NCBI GenBank assembly: GCA_004335635.1
Contig: QAXH01001415.1
Span: 336 to 55,484, forward strand
From: Chloromonas sp. AAM2
Taxonomy: Eukaryota > Chlorophyta > Chlorophyceae > Chlamydomonadales > Chlamydomonadaceae
Direction: 5' to 3'
Length of the DNA: 55,149 bases
The first letter of the stretch is position 1, and each line of letters opens with the position of its first letter. The position numbers were made by a program, and so were the translations under genes. Of the stretch, positions 22,778-36,700 are shown piece by piece. The notes beneath the pieces were generated by a model. The model was not told the origin of the DNA. It ran no database searches and saw nothing but the letters and a program-made list of their open reading frames with translations.

Positions 22778-25464
22778 ATATGCTAACAATGGTGCCTGCA
22801 TGCTCAATACTCCATAGAGGCTCTCACAAGGCAACTGATACAAATCAGAGCTGGATGTGTGCTGATTAGTAAGGCTGATTAGTTGGGACAGTTTGGGTAA
22901 CAACTAACAAGTGTGCAGTGCAACTCCTGACGTGAAAATAAATCAAGGCCGTATGGTAATACATAAGCCTCTCTGTCATAGAAACAGGTGTACAAGTTTG
23001 TTCCCCTTCTTCCGAACGACAAGGAAGCGACCCATGTGTCAGAGTGAGAGAAACGCTTGTGACCTGTCAAATCGATGCGGGCCCAACAGAGTGACCACTG
23101 TAACGCTCCCGTGTGACCTGTCTTTCAATCCAGTCCATTAATAAGGCTAACGGGGTGCTTTCGGAAGGCGTTCTGTGGGGTGATGGCCACAAGGGCCTCA
23201 CCAACCCTTGCTGACACGGTCAGATTCCCCTTTACTAGGAGAAATTTTTGCAATTTGCGCAAGTAGTTGATGTTTGCGTTGGACGTGCTTCCTGGTGTGC
23301 ACTCCCTCCTTGTAAGCTGAATCTCGCACCTAGCTTACACGAACAGCTTCCTCACAGAAATCTCGGTGACAGTGGCTACTGTCATGGCAGCTACAGAAAA
23401 GAACGCGCACAGTCAGCTCATGCTCAATAGCATCGCATTTCAGTGCTCAAGTGACGTCGAGCAGACCGGAGGTCATGGCATGTCTGATATCCCAATGACA
23501 ACGTGCTGAACAGCCCAGACCCAGCTCAAAATCAGTGCTGACTACGGTCTGTTGCCTAAATAGCTTCAAGTTGCCTCTACAACCATCTAAAGTCAAAGCG
23601 CCAACAGATATCGTCATCCAATTACATCTTGAGACCAGCATCAATCAAGTGCATAGCCAACGCAGAGTTAGCATAGCAAACATGTTGCTCATGTTGTGGG
23701 AACTGTCTAGCTTTCCCCACCCCTATGCTTTGCCTGTTGCCATCAAAACATCATATGCATGCTGGCGCCAAACTTGCGCGTTTGAAAAAAAAGCTCGTGT
23801 GGCAATACAAACTGATGTACACGATGCAGTGGGCACTCTTTGCATGCGTAGTTATGCTTCATACCGGCAGCCTCTGCCATTGGAAATGGGTGGGAGACAC
23901 AGAAGTGCCATATGTAACAGCTTGTCTCTGCTTTCTTGCATCAGGCCCACTGCTGTGGCAGCAGGCCCACTGCGCACCATTGTCATTAGGTCGTATAAAG
24001 AGGCAGTGCTGGCACCACCACGACCACATAGACGTCTTCAACAACCCTAAACATGTCAGCTGAAGCTTGACAAACCATCTATCCATAAACTATTTCCACT
24101 CGGCAACGCCCGAGATTAGCTGTGCAGTTATTATAATGCATGCTCGCTCGGCAGTCACTGAGTGCTTCAGTGCTCAGCTCTGCACACACATGTGTCTGCC
24201 GCACACTTGCCTTGGACATGCGAGCTGTGCAATGCAAGCCTCAACTCAACTCAACGCGTGTCGCCGTTACAGAAAAATGATGCATGTCATTCTTTTCCCT
24301 TTTGTCAACTGATGTGCTCCAACTGATGTCATGGAGTGCATTTACGTCGTGCCTCGCAGTATGCATGATGTACACATCCTGCCAGCACAACCGAAGAACA
24401 CCATCTGGTCGCCATGCCCATTATCAATCAGCAAGCCTGCTCCGAGCAACGGCTGTCTCAGTCGGGGGGTGGAGGGCTTGGCTTCCTCCCCAAGGAGGCA
24501 GGTGGCCAGCACAAGCAAGCGCACATGCCTATTCACTTGGTACTATGTCACATGCCTGCCTGCAACCCTACACACTGCTCTTTGCCTGCCTTGCCCAGAA
24601 TAAAGTAATGTCCATGTGCAGCACGTGGCATTTGTTGTGAACACAAAGTATGTGCTTTGCTTGACCCACCGGTCAAAACAGAAAACTACATGACCTTCTG
24701 AGTATCCTGTGAACAGTACAGTTCCAGTACTTTGTACATGGCGCTATCCCACTACTGTGTTCACACGGCCGCCCGTCCAAATCCCCCACTGCATTCGCAG
24801 CAGCAGCCCTGCTGCGCGCTGGCACAACCAGACATACTGACTGATGCGTTGACATGCATTGTGTGGCTGCATGCGAGCCGCTGCTATGCCCCTGCTCACT
24901 CAGAAAATACAGTACAACCTAGACTACACGCCTTGCCACGTTGTAACCCCGCAAAAGCACACATACACATAACCACAGCCTACAATCGCACAATGGGCCT
25001 CACAGCCTACAATCGCACATGCGTGCATGCAGCAGCAACACTGTTCTGCTCTGGCGGGTGCGCAAACTATGTGCACATGGTGGCTGGCAATTTTGCTTTT
25101 CATGAGTGCCAAAAGCATTGATGTGAGAATTGGCTAATATTTGCTGCCGGTTCGTCAGCCAAACACAGTGCGAAAGTCAATACTCCCTGCTCTAATGGCG
25201 CTGCACAAGCACTGCACGGTATAAAAAAGAAGTTTGCCAGCTGGATAACAAAACACTACAACACCTTCACCTGCCTCTGTGCTTATCTATACCCGTTCTA
25301 AATCCTATACTCACGCAAGACACACGGCCAACCAAACTGTTTTGGTAGACAAGTGATCAGCCAACGGCAACTGACAGCCCTTGTCCCCTAGATGGGCGCA
25401 ACAACACTGCCATTTGTACGCAGGGCAATGCATTGTACATCAGCCAAGCTGTCCCACGCTCGTC

Positions 25465-28148
25465 TCAGTCCGTGCTCCTGAGCGACCGCTGGCAGATGGG
25501 GCAACTGGCCTTCTGCTTCAGCCACACGTCCACACAATCCTGTGGCAAGCCAAGCCAAGAGCACAGCGGGTGAGAGAGTTATCCTGAAATAGTTGAACCA
25601 CATTTGAGCAAACTCAGTTGCGAGGAAGAGAGTGGTGCCAATGTGCGTTGGCCAACCCGCACATGCATGCAACCCGCGTCCCACGGTGTAGGTCATGACA
25701 AGCTGTTTGTTCAGTGCTTGCCATACCAGCATTGTTCCCTTCAAGTCTGTGTTGCGCCCTTCCTGCCTGTGATCTGCCATGCCTGTCCTCTGCCTCCCCT
25801 GCCTGCACTCCGCCCTTGATGCCCAAACGAACTGCTGATCTATACTGAGCCCTTGCCGTCGAAACGACGCCTGACCCAGTGCAGCCATGCTTACCTTGTG
25901 AAAGCAGTGAGCACATGACAGCCTGCGCACAACCAATCCCTCCTCCCAGTCGTCCAGACAGATGGTGCAGCGGCCCATGCCTGGCAGGCACTCAGAGGCC
26001 ACAGGCAGGCAGACGCCCGCGGCAGCGGGAACAGCGGCAGCCGTGGCCTTCGCCTCTCCAGCCTCCTCGGCTGCAGCTGCAGCTGTGACAATCAGCTTGC
26101 TGCTGACAGCGCTGTCCGGCTGGGCTTTGTTCTGGCCAGGATGCGGCACTGCCTGCACCACCTGCACAGGAATCGGTTCCGTTAGCATGCAGTGTTGATA
26201 CATAATCCATACCAAGGCAAAGGAGTCAGCAACCATGACATGAGTCGAGCCGTCGTCACAAGCAATTGTGGCACGATTGTGAGGTCTGCAAGTAAGGCGT
26301 TGTCAGTGGAACGCCAGACCTAGGGTTGCCTAGTACTGAAAACGGGGTGTGCATTCCCTAACTCCTCATGCCAATGCCACCCATCATCATGTGTGCACAC
26401 TATCCGCACACGGACACACACGCACAAGGACAAAAGGTCGCTTGCCTGTGTAGGGATGGAGTCAATCTCCTGCTGTGTTGCTCCCTTGCGATTCTCCACT
26501 GTATCATCCAACCGGCACAGCACCTCATAGTCATCGGGCGTAAAGTCCCTGTCACTCAGCAACAAGTGCGCAGGCAAGCCCGAGCGCATTGCACCGGCGA
26601 TGAGATCGCCGTACACACCACCCAGACCAAAGCCCGGTGGCATGGCGCCCCACCCGCCCAGGTGCCGAGCCCGGGCAGAGGCGGCTGTAGGCGAACCGCC
26701 CCGCTCATCCATACCCACGAAAGCCGCGCGAGAACCTGCCCGGTACATGCCCCAGGGGACGCTGCTGCCACCGCTGCCCGCTCCGCCACCAGATGCGCCG
26801 GGCGGGAGGGCGCCATAGGCTGCACGAGCCTGCCGCAGTGCCCCTCGCAACCCGGACTCCTCCGCCATCCCGTCCGCGGCCGAACCCCGGCCTCTGCTTT
26901 CAAACCCAGTTGGTGCGATGCCATCAGGCCCGCCTGAGCCCATATCATCCGCGCCACGATTCCGGCGTGATCCGAAGTCGGGTGGCGGTGGGAATGACGG
27001 CAGCATTTGGTCCAAAGCCTGGTCCATTTCGTCATAGTCAGGCACCATGTCATCCATCATTAGGGAGAAGGGTAGCAGGGGCTCTAAGGCGGCCATGGTG
27101 CTCCAGGCCTGGCGGGCGTTGTTGCCGCTTGGCGCGGGGGCGCGGGAGGAACGAGTGCGGCGCCAGGCGTCTGGCACGCGGGGAGGGGGCGGTGGCGGGG
27201 GTTCCATGGCAGACGGATGGGACCCGGGAGTGCGAATTGACATCATAGCTGAAGTGCTTGGTGCATAATCACGCTCAAACTCTGCTAGGCGCCGCTGCAT
27301 AGTCTGCGGCCACATGAGCATTACAGTCATTAATAGTCTGATAAAAAGAGAGCCCATCATAAAAAATACCATGATCAAGATTGTATTCCAAGGAATTGTC
27401 ATCAACACTGACTCCACATCATCATGCATTGTATGGTTACCATCATTTGCTTCACGTCGTGCAGCATTCTAGACTGCCTGAAGTACCTCGACCCACAAGG
27501 AAACCTGTGAATACGCGCAAGGATGTGTGGAATAGTGGATGAACACACCTGCAAACGCTCATGGCGCTTGTCCTCTTCATGCAGCCTCTGAAGGCTCATG
27601 TCTTCTGCAGGATTTGGCGCCATGCTATGAGGGTATGGAGGGCGCCCCCGGAGGGCTGGATGGGATGGCTGCTGATTCTGTTGCTCAGCTGCCCGATCTC
27701 TGCTGTGTCTCTGCTGCACCGAGAGAAGGCGTTGGTGCAGCATGGCACGCCGGCTGCTGATATGTTGATTGCTGTCACCGAACAAGGCGGTGTCCGTGTT
27801 GGGGGCAGTGCTAGTGTGAGCATGCGCTGCATTGTGAGCGTTATGTGGTTGCATGGGACCGGGGTGATCTTCGAGCATGAGGGGTGCGAGCAACCGGCTG
27901 GGCGAGACGCCCACGCCTGGAGACAGAGGGTTGCATGCACCGCTGCTGCCTTGGAGAAGCGGCCCAAAGGGCGGATAGGCTTGTGTGAAGTCGGCCTGAC
28001 CTTGGGCGTTGCTGGTAGCCCTGGCGGACTCACGAGGTTGCATGAACATGGAATCCATGGCGTAAGCCCTGCGCGAAGGAGCCTCGCGCTGCATTCCATC
28101 GTCAAAAGAACCCCATAGCCGCTTACGTGATCCCGCAGGAGCCTGCAT
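25465..28148 (-). CDS. membrane-anchored RING-H2 E3 ubiquitin ligase
   Basis: Four exons, 28148-27549, 27468-26446, 26161-25895 and 25539-25465, all phase 0, give 654 residues. The C terminus is a canonical RING-H2 finger: CTIC at 606-609, CAHCFH, then after the last intron KDC and CPIC (ending about 646), that is C-x2-C-x14-C-x-H-x2-H-x2-C-x10-C-x2-C. Before it stands the motif DFTPDDYEVLCRLDD with GATQQEIDSIPTQ, typical of a group of RING-H2 proteins. One hydrophobic segment, WNTILIMVFFMMGSLFIRLL, near residues 225-250 should span a membrane. The remaining ~350 residues are Pro/Gly/Ser-rich and probably disordered. The protein should transfer ubiquitin at an endomembrane; the substrate is unknown. 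The intron after exon 2 has GC instead of GT (CAG|GCAAGC), and its 3' end shows a branch-site-like GCTAAC. The stop of a possible upstream gene lies only 86 bases before the start codon. Confidence 0.92.
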
Positions 28149-28234
28149 GCGAACGGTGGCAAAGATGATGTCGCATTTTGTGGTGAGGGGTACGACTGCA
28201 GGCAGTAGCCAGGGTCGGGTGCCAGCCCAGGACA

Positions 28235-29015
28235 TTAGTTGGCACGCACCAGCTGCGCGGCATTTAAGGAGACGTCGAAGAAGTCGTCCTCTGCTTGTCC
28301 TTGCTGCGCTTGGTGGTGCTCTGCAACCAAGAAAAGCGGTGCAGGTATCAATCCGACAGGGCAGCATTGCACACCACAATACCACGGGTGACGAGATGTG
28401 ACGAAGCGCATCTGCAGGCCTGCGTCCCTGCTTTCTTCACAGTTTTGTGCGCTAAACCCTCGCCCCAAGCTTATGCAACTCCAAGTGCTGAATCAAGGGT
28501 ATGCAGCAATGCATAGCCTGACGTTGATGTCGGCAGTTTTGACAAGAAGACGGACGACGTCTGTCATGGCTCTATAGCCATGCAGCCCCGGCTTAGGTTG
28601 CCCAGCCGGCCGGCCAGAACGCAGGCGTGCATCACAGTTCTACCCGCCTCTTACCATCGTCGTCTGAACTGCTGAGCTCCATGACCAGAGGAGCAGGTTG
28701 CTCTGCGCCACATAGAGCAACTCGCTTGGCAGCCTGCTGTGCTGGCCCAGGTCTGCTTGGCTGGTGCACGGGCAGCCTTGGCTCCGGCAGCTGTATGGTT
28801 TCTGGAGCCTGCATTTGGAGCCTGCCTGCCTCTAAGCGTTCCGGTGGGCTGTGAAAACCCTGGCCCGAGCGTGAGGTAACCTGGACGCCGCTGGTTTCCC
28901 AAGCAAGTGGATGCACAAACCAGATACTGATGGTATGCGACTCTGCTCTCGCTGAGGCAGCTTGAGTATGGGCTGTGGCGGAGCCGGTATTGCGGTTGGA
29001 CGCTCGGTTTCCCAC
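28235..29015 (-). CDS. possible small uncharacterised gene upstream of the RING-H2 gene
   Basis: Two exons, 29015-28655 and 28320-28235, joined in phase 1, would give 149 residues. The product starts MGNRAS, which fits an N-myristoylation signal (Gly2, Ser6), continues through Gln/Pro/Ala-rich sequence and ends in an acidic tract (ELSSSDDD, then EDDFFDV). I recognise no family. Support is modest: a good donor (GATG|GTAAGAG), an acceptor (TTGGTTGCAG) and a consistent frame. The start may instead lie in an unseen upstream exon, with exon 1 beginning at an acceptor near 28852. It could also be 5' sequence of the RING-H2 transcript. Confidence 0.42.
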
Positions 29016-29439
29016 GCACTTTCGTTAGCCGTACGACCTGCCAGACAGATCCTTGCGAGCTGAACGCATCAGAGCCTGTGATTAAGGCTCTTTCCACCAA
29101 GCAGCAACAGTCTTAGTGCCCCGGTATTGGTAACCGCGCAGTTTGACCGAGGGTAAGAGGAGGGTTAGGGTAAGGGCTAGGGTAAGCTTCAACACCTAGC
29201 TCAAGTGGGAAATGCACCTTCTTATCATTCCAGCAGTCATCACCGTTCATTCCACGACGAAAGAAGAGATCAGACGAGATCGTTGAGGCTGCTCTTGGCA
29301 GTCACATGGCCAAGGGACTGCACCAATGTCGGGGGTCTCAGTTAGCCTATACTAGCATGAAATGCTTTTATACGCATGAGCCTCTTCCAGCAGAATGTTC
29401 AAGTCTATGAGAGGGGTGACCACCACCAATACAACAGAT

Positions 29440-30487
29440 GTTTGCCAGTTCTGGGACAATTCTCAGTTCTGGGACCTGTCAGGCAGCCTGGCAGTGGGTG
29501 CAGTTAGAACTGGCAGGCAGCCGGATAACATGACGCAACGACCAGTTCGGAAAAATCACGTACTGCGGCATACCTTCAGTTTTTGACAAAGCACAATTTG
29601 CAGATGGAGCTCACCAATTTATAATTGCCCCTCGTGACTCACATACTGGTTTGGCACATGGATACTCATGTGTGCGCAGAACCGCCCCAACCTGCTGCGG
29701 CGCGGCATCCATCCCAAACTGGGGCGGATGAAGGTTGGCACGTCGATCCCGAAGTGAAGACTATTGTAGCGTGACATGATGGTCAGGGCAGTGGGGCTCA
29801 GGTTGCCTGCAGTGCTGTGTGCCACAGCGGCCTTACACACTGCAGGGTGCACAGCCAGCCACACTGGCTATGGTGGCTGTCCGAGTTCTTTGGATGGAGC
29901 CACTGCAGTACGTCTCTCTCTCCAGAGAGATGTATATAACCAGTTAAGGCTAGCAGGGTAAACCTTCGCAGACCTTCACCACACTGGTTACAGACTCTTA
30001 AAGCCACAGACTGTGCTCAAACACACAGCCTGTCGACAGCGGGCAACTTCAGGCCCTGAACAGAAGTTCCACGAACCATGGGAATGTAAGTCTCGACTGC
30101 GGTGGCCGTCAATCAATCTAAGAGGCTGCGGTGGCAGCTGGTGCTGTCAAATGACAGCAATTTGCTGCTTCCGCTCCAACGCAAAGCAAAGCCAGACTGC
30201 AGAGGCCACCGTATTAAAATGCCCTATCAGAAGGCTAGCTGCAGACGTCACCCTACTAAGAGGCCTGGTGAGCACTGGTAGTGTTGTTCCCAGCTGCGCT
30301 GGCGATTGGTGCCACTGGTGAGGGCTCAGGTCACAGCCACGGGACCCGTGAAACTGCGTGCATCGTCTACCACAACACGCGATGGTCACCCCACATGTGT
30401 ACCACACATACACATGTTTACTGACGCACAAGGGTTCCTGGCGTTAATACAGACCTATTCACACAAACTGTCCCAGAACTGGCAAAC
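29440..30487. mobile_element. possible ~1.05-kb element with short terminal inverted repeats
   Basis: GTTTGCCAGTTCTGGGAC at 29440-29457 and its exact reverse complement at 30470-30487 face each other. Sub-segments of the interior (29845-29989 and 30358-30487) recur near 22.4-22.8 kb, and the 18-mer alone recurs at 42814-42831, so the sequence is mobile or has been dispersed. No transposase frame is visible and no target-site duplication was identified, so this would be a non-autonomous element. Confidence 0.45.
29845..29989 (+). repeat. dispersed repeat, inverted partner of 22622-22777
   Basis: See 22622-22777; the two copies are about 7 kb apart in opposite orientation and lie inside repeat-rich spacers. 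Confidence 0.85.
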
Positions 30488-30711
30488 TTCTTTTTGTGGC
30501 CATGCGCTTGGTAGCCGCAAAACTGAACAGTAACACGCAGTTGTACAGGCTGAGATACTGGCAAACTATAGTTGGACCGCAATACATGGTGCTGCTACCC
30601 ATACATGTCCCGCAGCCCCGCACTGCTCACCAGTCCACCGGTCATTCGTGTGCTGTCATGAAAACGATTAAACGTAATCCGACGTAGCGTAATCGTTACC
30701 ACTCCCACTGC

Positions 30712-33700
30712 TCACTGCTTCCTAGCCTGCTTGCCTGCTCGTGCCATTTGGGTCTGAGCCGCTGATGCCCCTGACCTCTTCCTGCCTATGACTTCATGTG
30801 TCCCTTTGGCCTGACTAGTAGGCTGGCTCTTTGCTTGAAGCACAGTCTTGCCAAGAGTAGGATGCTCTGCTAACTTGGACTGCTTGCCTCCTGCCAACGG
30901 TTTGCTGGCCGCAGCAGCCACCTGCCGTTGCTGCTGCTGTTTGTGCAAGTGCACTTGGAACTGCTGTATGTGCGCGACCAGGCGCGACTGTTGGTCCCGT
31001 AGTTCCGAGTTAACCTGGAATCGCCGGGCAACCCTGAACAGCACACAGCAAAACAACAGGTCGCGTGAGCACAGCTCACCAGACAGACAAACCTTAAACT
31101 CCTGTGTCACCACGCCAGCCAGCCGGCAGGGTGATAATTTCTGTTGGGCAGATCTGCTGGGCAGCTTTGCAAAGGGCTGCTTCTAATTGGCAGGCAAACC
31201 AAACTTCCTGTTTAACACCTCCTCCTGATGAAAGGCAGCTGCACTTTGTCCTACTTTTGAAATGCAGCGCTTGCCCACACAGGTAGCCCTACTGCAAGAA
31301 CTCGTGTGTAGCAGCTGGAATCATGTGCACTGCAGTCACAGCCCCCATGTGGCACGTGTCTCACCTGTACTGTCTGACTAAGCACCCCACCGCTTCCTCC
31401 TCCTCCCGTACCTCCTCTTCTTCCACCGCACCGTCTCTATGCAAACCCCTCCCATGCTGCTGCATCAGCAAACTCCAGTCCTCGCTCGCTGGCTGTTTCA
31501 ACAGACGGTTTGAAACCGCTGGGCCCAGGCCACGTGGCTTGTGCTTGTCAGGTGGTGGTGGACCGGGGCGGTACGACCCTGCTCCTAAGGGTGCATAGTG
31601 CGCTCCCAAGTCCTTCAGAGCTCCAGGCAGGGCCAAAGGGCCGGTGAGAGGTGGGCCGCCGGCTGTCTCGCCCGCCTTGGTGGGTGCAAAGGCAGCGAGG
31701 ATGGAGGACGCCGCCTGGACATGGCAGCATGGGCGGACATGGTGAGCAAGGCAGCATGATTAGACACGTCCACATGCCAAACACGAGCAAGCACGCTATG
31801 ACACTTGCCAACTAATGCATTGCACGACCGAGGGCAGGAGCGCCAGCCTACACGTGCTGTTGTCTGACAGCAGCAGCACCCGCAACCAGCATCCTGTTGT
31901 CCCTGCAATCCGCAGGTGAAGCCTGTCAGCAACCGCAACCTGCATCCCCGGGTGCACTCGCAATGGCGCAACAGGTCCCAGGGAAAGACAAGGATTCAGG
32001 CCATGCCAGCTACACGACTTTGTACATGACTTTGTACACGAGACACCAAACACACGGAATATGGGTCAACGTAGCGCTCACATGCCACCGCTGAGTGGTC
32101 TTCCCGCACCTGGGCTATGTGCGGATGGTAGTGCTGTGTGAGCAGCGGCAGCTCCCACAGGCAGGCCGACAGGCCGCCCCCCTCGGAGGGGTCGGGGCAG
32201 TCCGGCAGCCAGGCCTTGCCGCCCACAGGCGCCTCGCCGTCCCATTCCAGCAGCGACTGAAGCCTTGGGTAGCGCCGTATCATTCTGTGGGCAACACGTG
32301 TTACAAAGCGTATCGTAAGTGATGCCACGTGTTGCCAGTTTTACGTCAGGGATAGGCAGTGAAGCCAAGGGTAATGCCACACCATCCTGAAGGAGACAGG
32401 CAGCACAATGGCACAGAAGTTTTAAAGGGAGTGGCAAGAGGGAAGTCACAAGCTGCAAAATCGCAGCAAGCGGAAAGCCATGAAGCAAGCTGCGGCTAAT
32501 CAAGAAGTGGGTGGCAATTGCCGTTGTGACAGCAAGTGTTCAAACACACTATAGCCTTGTGCACACATACTGCAATTTCTGATAGTAATCCCAGGCAGCG
32601 CCATGCCACAGTTGGTCTCCCTCACCAGTCAATGAAGTGAGAAACAAAATAAAGCACGCAAAAGCTCTCGAGCAACTGTGGGAGTGTCCCCGTCAGGAGC
32701 TGTCACAGGTTGATCACGGCACTAAACTGTCCAGTCAGGAGCTGTCACAGGTTGATCACGGCACTAAACTAGCACTTGACTGATTACTGCACCTACTGCC
32801 ATTCACGATCCCAGCAGCCAGCGGCATGCGGCTGGTCTGCCTCACCTCATGATGCATCCCAGCATGACCATTGCCTCAGGGGTGGGTGCATGGGCCGCCA
32901 TGGCCGCGCAGCGCTTGGCGAACGCAGCGAGCCGGGGCATGTCCGTCACCCGGGGCTCGCACAGCATCTGAGGTCACACCACATGAAAGAGTGACTGGAT
33001 GTGAGTGAGCGACTGAGTGAGTGAGTGAGCGTGTGTGTTGGTCTTGTGAGAGCTTCTCACGCTACAGGATGTAGAGCACGAGAAAATCGAGGCAATGAGA
33101 AACGAAAGCAGCTGGGGGAATGAGAAGATACAGCTTGCATGGTTTCCTAGCCATCTGACATTGTGCTTGCGTAACAAGTCACTGATGGGTGGGTGCTGTG
33201 TGAGACGCACGCATGAGTATGCATACAGATGTGGGCTTCAGGATTCAGAAGGAGCTTCGGTGTAGTATAGTGTATCATCACGGTCATCAGACGACGGTGA
33301 AATAAAGTGTGATCATCACATTCCTGAGCATACCACCAGACTGCTTAACAGTGCTTGTGAGCATACCACGTGCTCTCAAACACTCTGCTTTCCCCCTCGG
33401 CAAGTCCTTGCTTACCATCCACTTACATCATGAGCAGCAATGTAATGTGTCATAATCATTGCTACGCCGTTCATTTCCACCAACCTGACCAAGCACTGCT
33501 GCCAGCAACACAGCAGGAGGGTCCTCCACCCTTTCCGTCGCCCGCCCGTCCCCGCCCACACCCATTCCACCGTCCCCATCGTCCCGACCTCGCCGCTTTC
33601 CCGCTGCCGCGCCCAAACACCGGGCCGCACACGCCGACCTCGCCGCCAGTGCACCCGTCCCCGGAGCATCCCCTCGTTCATCCTCATCTTCCGCAGCCTG

Positions 33701-36700
33701 CTCGCCATTCCCGCCCGCCGCCGCCCCGCCTTTCCCCACGCCCCCGTTGCCATGGCTCTGCGACCCCGTGCCCGGTGCCCACTCATCAGTCACGGCTCGC
33801 ATAGGCGCGGATAGCAGCGCGGAGTATAGGTGTGAGTGCAGCTCGCGCCGGTCTATGTTAAGGGCTTCGCCCTGCCCCCGAAGAATGTCACTTGCACTCA
33901 GCAGCACGCGCAGACGGTCAATGACGGGCAGTCCAGGGGCACGCAGTAACTGCAATGCACGTGTTGAAGTGGGTGTTTGGTGTGCCCAGGCCAAAGAGAG
34001 AGAATGCAGAACAAATTGTTTTTCATGCTGTGAAGTGTGCAGATGTGCACGTAAGCATGTGGGCCAGAGAGGGATGGTGAAGAACGATGACGACGCTGCA
34101 AACAAAAACGATGACATATTTGGGGTAGATAGAGGCAAAGTTGACGAGCGGTTATGCAGGTGGTATGCACAGGCCATATGCAAAAGGGCTAACGCAACCC
34201 CAGTGCATACCAGCACAGCGGGGCATGTGCTGCTGCATCCCTGCATGCTCTGGGCTTCAGGATTCAGAAGGAGCTTCGGTGTAGTGTAGTTTATCATCAC
34301 GGTCATCAGACGACGGTGAAATAAAGTGTGATCATCACAATCCTCGGGACACCTCGTCATGCCATGATGGACAGTGCAGCAGCATTCATACATGCACATG
34401 CACCTTGCCTGCAACCAAGCCAGATTGCAAACTGCAGGAAAACGCTGGGAATAAACAATGGCGCAACTCCCAAACCCGTCTATAGAAAAGGAAGATCCCT
34501 TCGCCAAGCGGCAAAGACACGTTGGGGGAGTAGGCGTGTGTGCCATAGGCCAACGAGGAAGGATGAAACAAGACAGTGGTTTGTGTTTAATGCTGCAAAA
34601 CCACGAGTGGGCGACATAATGAGGGTAGATAGAGGCAGGTGTGACAAGCTGGTTCGCATAGGCAGAAAGGCTAATGCAAACCAGCTGCAGAGGGGGCCCA
34701 CAACAAGCGCCTGTACTTGCATGCATATGCTGTCAACCCTGCATGCTTGGGGCTTCAGGATTCAGATGGAGCTTCGGTGTAGTACAGTTTATCATCACGG
34801 TCATCAGACGACGGTGAAATAAAGTGTGATCATCACAATCCTGAAGTTACCATTCGCTGTCATGTTCACTGCCACGGGCATGCTACGGCCAGCACAACCT
34901 TTGTGTATGGATGGGATGCTAATGCCGAAGCCTCATGCTCGTGTGCATGCTCATGGACAGCGGTCAAGCATGCACATGCAGCCGGATCAGTTTTGCAAAC
35001 GGCAGGCATACAGGCGCAGAAAAACAACACAATTCATCGTGGTAGCGGTAACAGCAGCTCAGCTGTACACCATAAGAGGCGTCCTGCATGTACATTCAAA
35101 CTGCAGGTGAACTCATTGTCCGCCTTACCTCCAAAAAGACCTCCATGATATCGTTGAAGTAGTCCACACTCAGCAGGTGTGCATACCGCCCCAGGCCCTC
35201 CAAAGCTGCGTACAGCAGCGGGTGTTTGGCCAACAGCCGCTCCCGGGCCACACCCAACCCTGGTGCAGCAGCCCCCAATATCCCCTCAGCCCCACTACCA
35301 CTACCACCGCTACTCTGTTGGGCGCCTGACTGCCCCTTGTTTCCTGCCTTCTGATGCCCTGTGTGAAGTCCCGAAGGTTGTGTAGGTGGGGCATTAGGTG
35401 TTGTGGTATTGGTGGTGGTGGGTTGGGTGGTGTTGAGTGGGTCTCGAGTGATGAGGGGGGAGGTGGTGCAGGCCTTGAGCACACGGAAGTAGATCTGCAG
35501 TGGCGTGTAGTCAGAACAATTGGATTGCAGCATGACAAGTCAACCAAGCTGGCAGCTCAGACGCGCTCCTGCACTGCTGAAATTCATTAGTCAGTACAGC
35601 AGGAGGTCGAGACAAGGCAGTTTCCAAGGATGTGAGCCATTCTCTTGCTACATCGCATCAATCACTGCTCCCACCTATGGCCGTGCTTCTCAACTCTCAT
35701 GTGTTCAAAAACAGGCAGCTGGTATTTGAGACAAATTCAGAAGGCCATGTGCCGCAGGAGAGGCGAAACGCATGCATCTTGCATGCCTCCTCAGCCCCTC
35801 TTCCCCCCGTGCCCACACGCCCCCATGCCCACCTCAAACAGTGCTTCCAGCATCTGGCTCTGCTGCACGGCCAGCGCTCGCATGTTGGGCCCGGCCTCAG
35901 ATTCCTTGAAGTCACGGTCAACCTGGAAGCAGGGCAAGCAACAAGGCGGTGAACCGATGCTAGGTAGGCCAGGCAAGTTACAGTATCAATCCAGGGCAGG
36001 TACGCTACGTGCCAGTTCTTGTCAAGCAGTGCTCTGGCGGAGCACAACTTGGTTCACTAGTGCTGTGTGCTACATTACGTAAACTACAGGCAACCACATC
36101 AGGTAAGACAGCCAGGTATTCAGCTGGATGCCAAGTAGGCTAGGCAGGTAGGGCAGCATAAGAAGGTCATCTGGATGCCTGAGTTTTTATTTTCAAAGGC
36201 AGGGTGGCAGCAGAAGAGGAAGTTCGTGACAGTGCTCGAGCAAAGCACACTTAAGTGCATGGCTGTGCAGGGCGTACCATATAATTAAGATTAGTCTAAG
36301 CACAGCTTGAGCACATTTCAGTTTATGATCCAGACATGTTTGACAACCGCAGGGCCACTGAGATTCAAGTCTTCACTTCTCCTGCCAGCCTTGCACAACG
36401 TTTCTGTAGCAGTCTTGCCGGCCATTCCTTTTCTCCATCTTGCCATGTCCCACCTCTGCATCAATAGCGGTGCGTTCGCGCTTCTTCTTTTCCTCCTTTT
36501 TCCTCTGCTCCTCCTTTTTCTTATCTGAACACACAGATACGATCAGCACAGGCACTAAACAGTCAGGATACATTGGCATAACCAAGGCTGTAGGATGCGG
36601 TGCGAGAAGTCTGTAAATGAAGAGCATGGCTATGCACGCAGGGGTCTGCATCTTGTTCTCACGTCACACCTCTTTTCTTGAGTGTTTTCTTCACTTTGGG

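Larger units (their letters stand above)
20999..25464. other. gene-poor, repeat-bearing stretch
   Basis: No exon of a known family was found. It contains copies of dispersed repeats (22010-22100, 22371-22560, 22622-22777). Two long frames, 22051-22662 (+, 203 residues) and 23535-24063 (+, two overlapping frames of 171 and 112 residues), are uninterrupted but lack recognisable motifs; the first runs across repeat sequence. Confidence 0.5.
29016..30711. other. repeat-bearing spacer without recognised genes
   Basis: Contains a TTAGGG-like degenerate tract at about 29153-29186 and a repeat block bounded by inverted 18-mers (29440-30487). No exon was recognised. Confidence 0.5.
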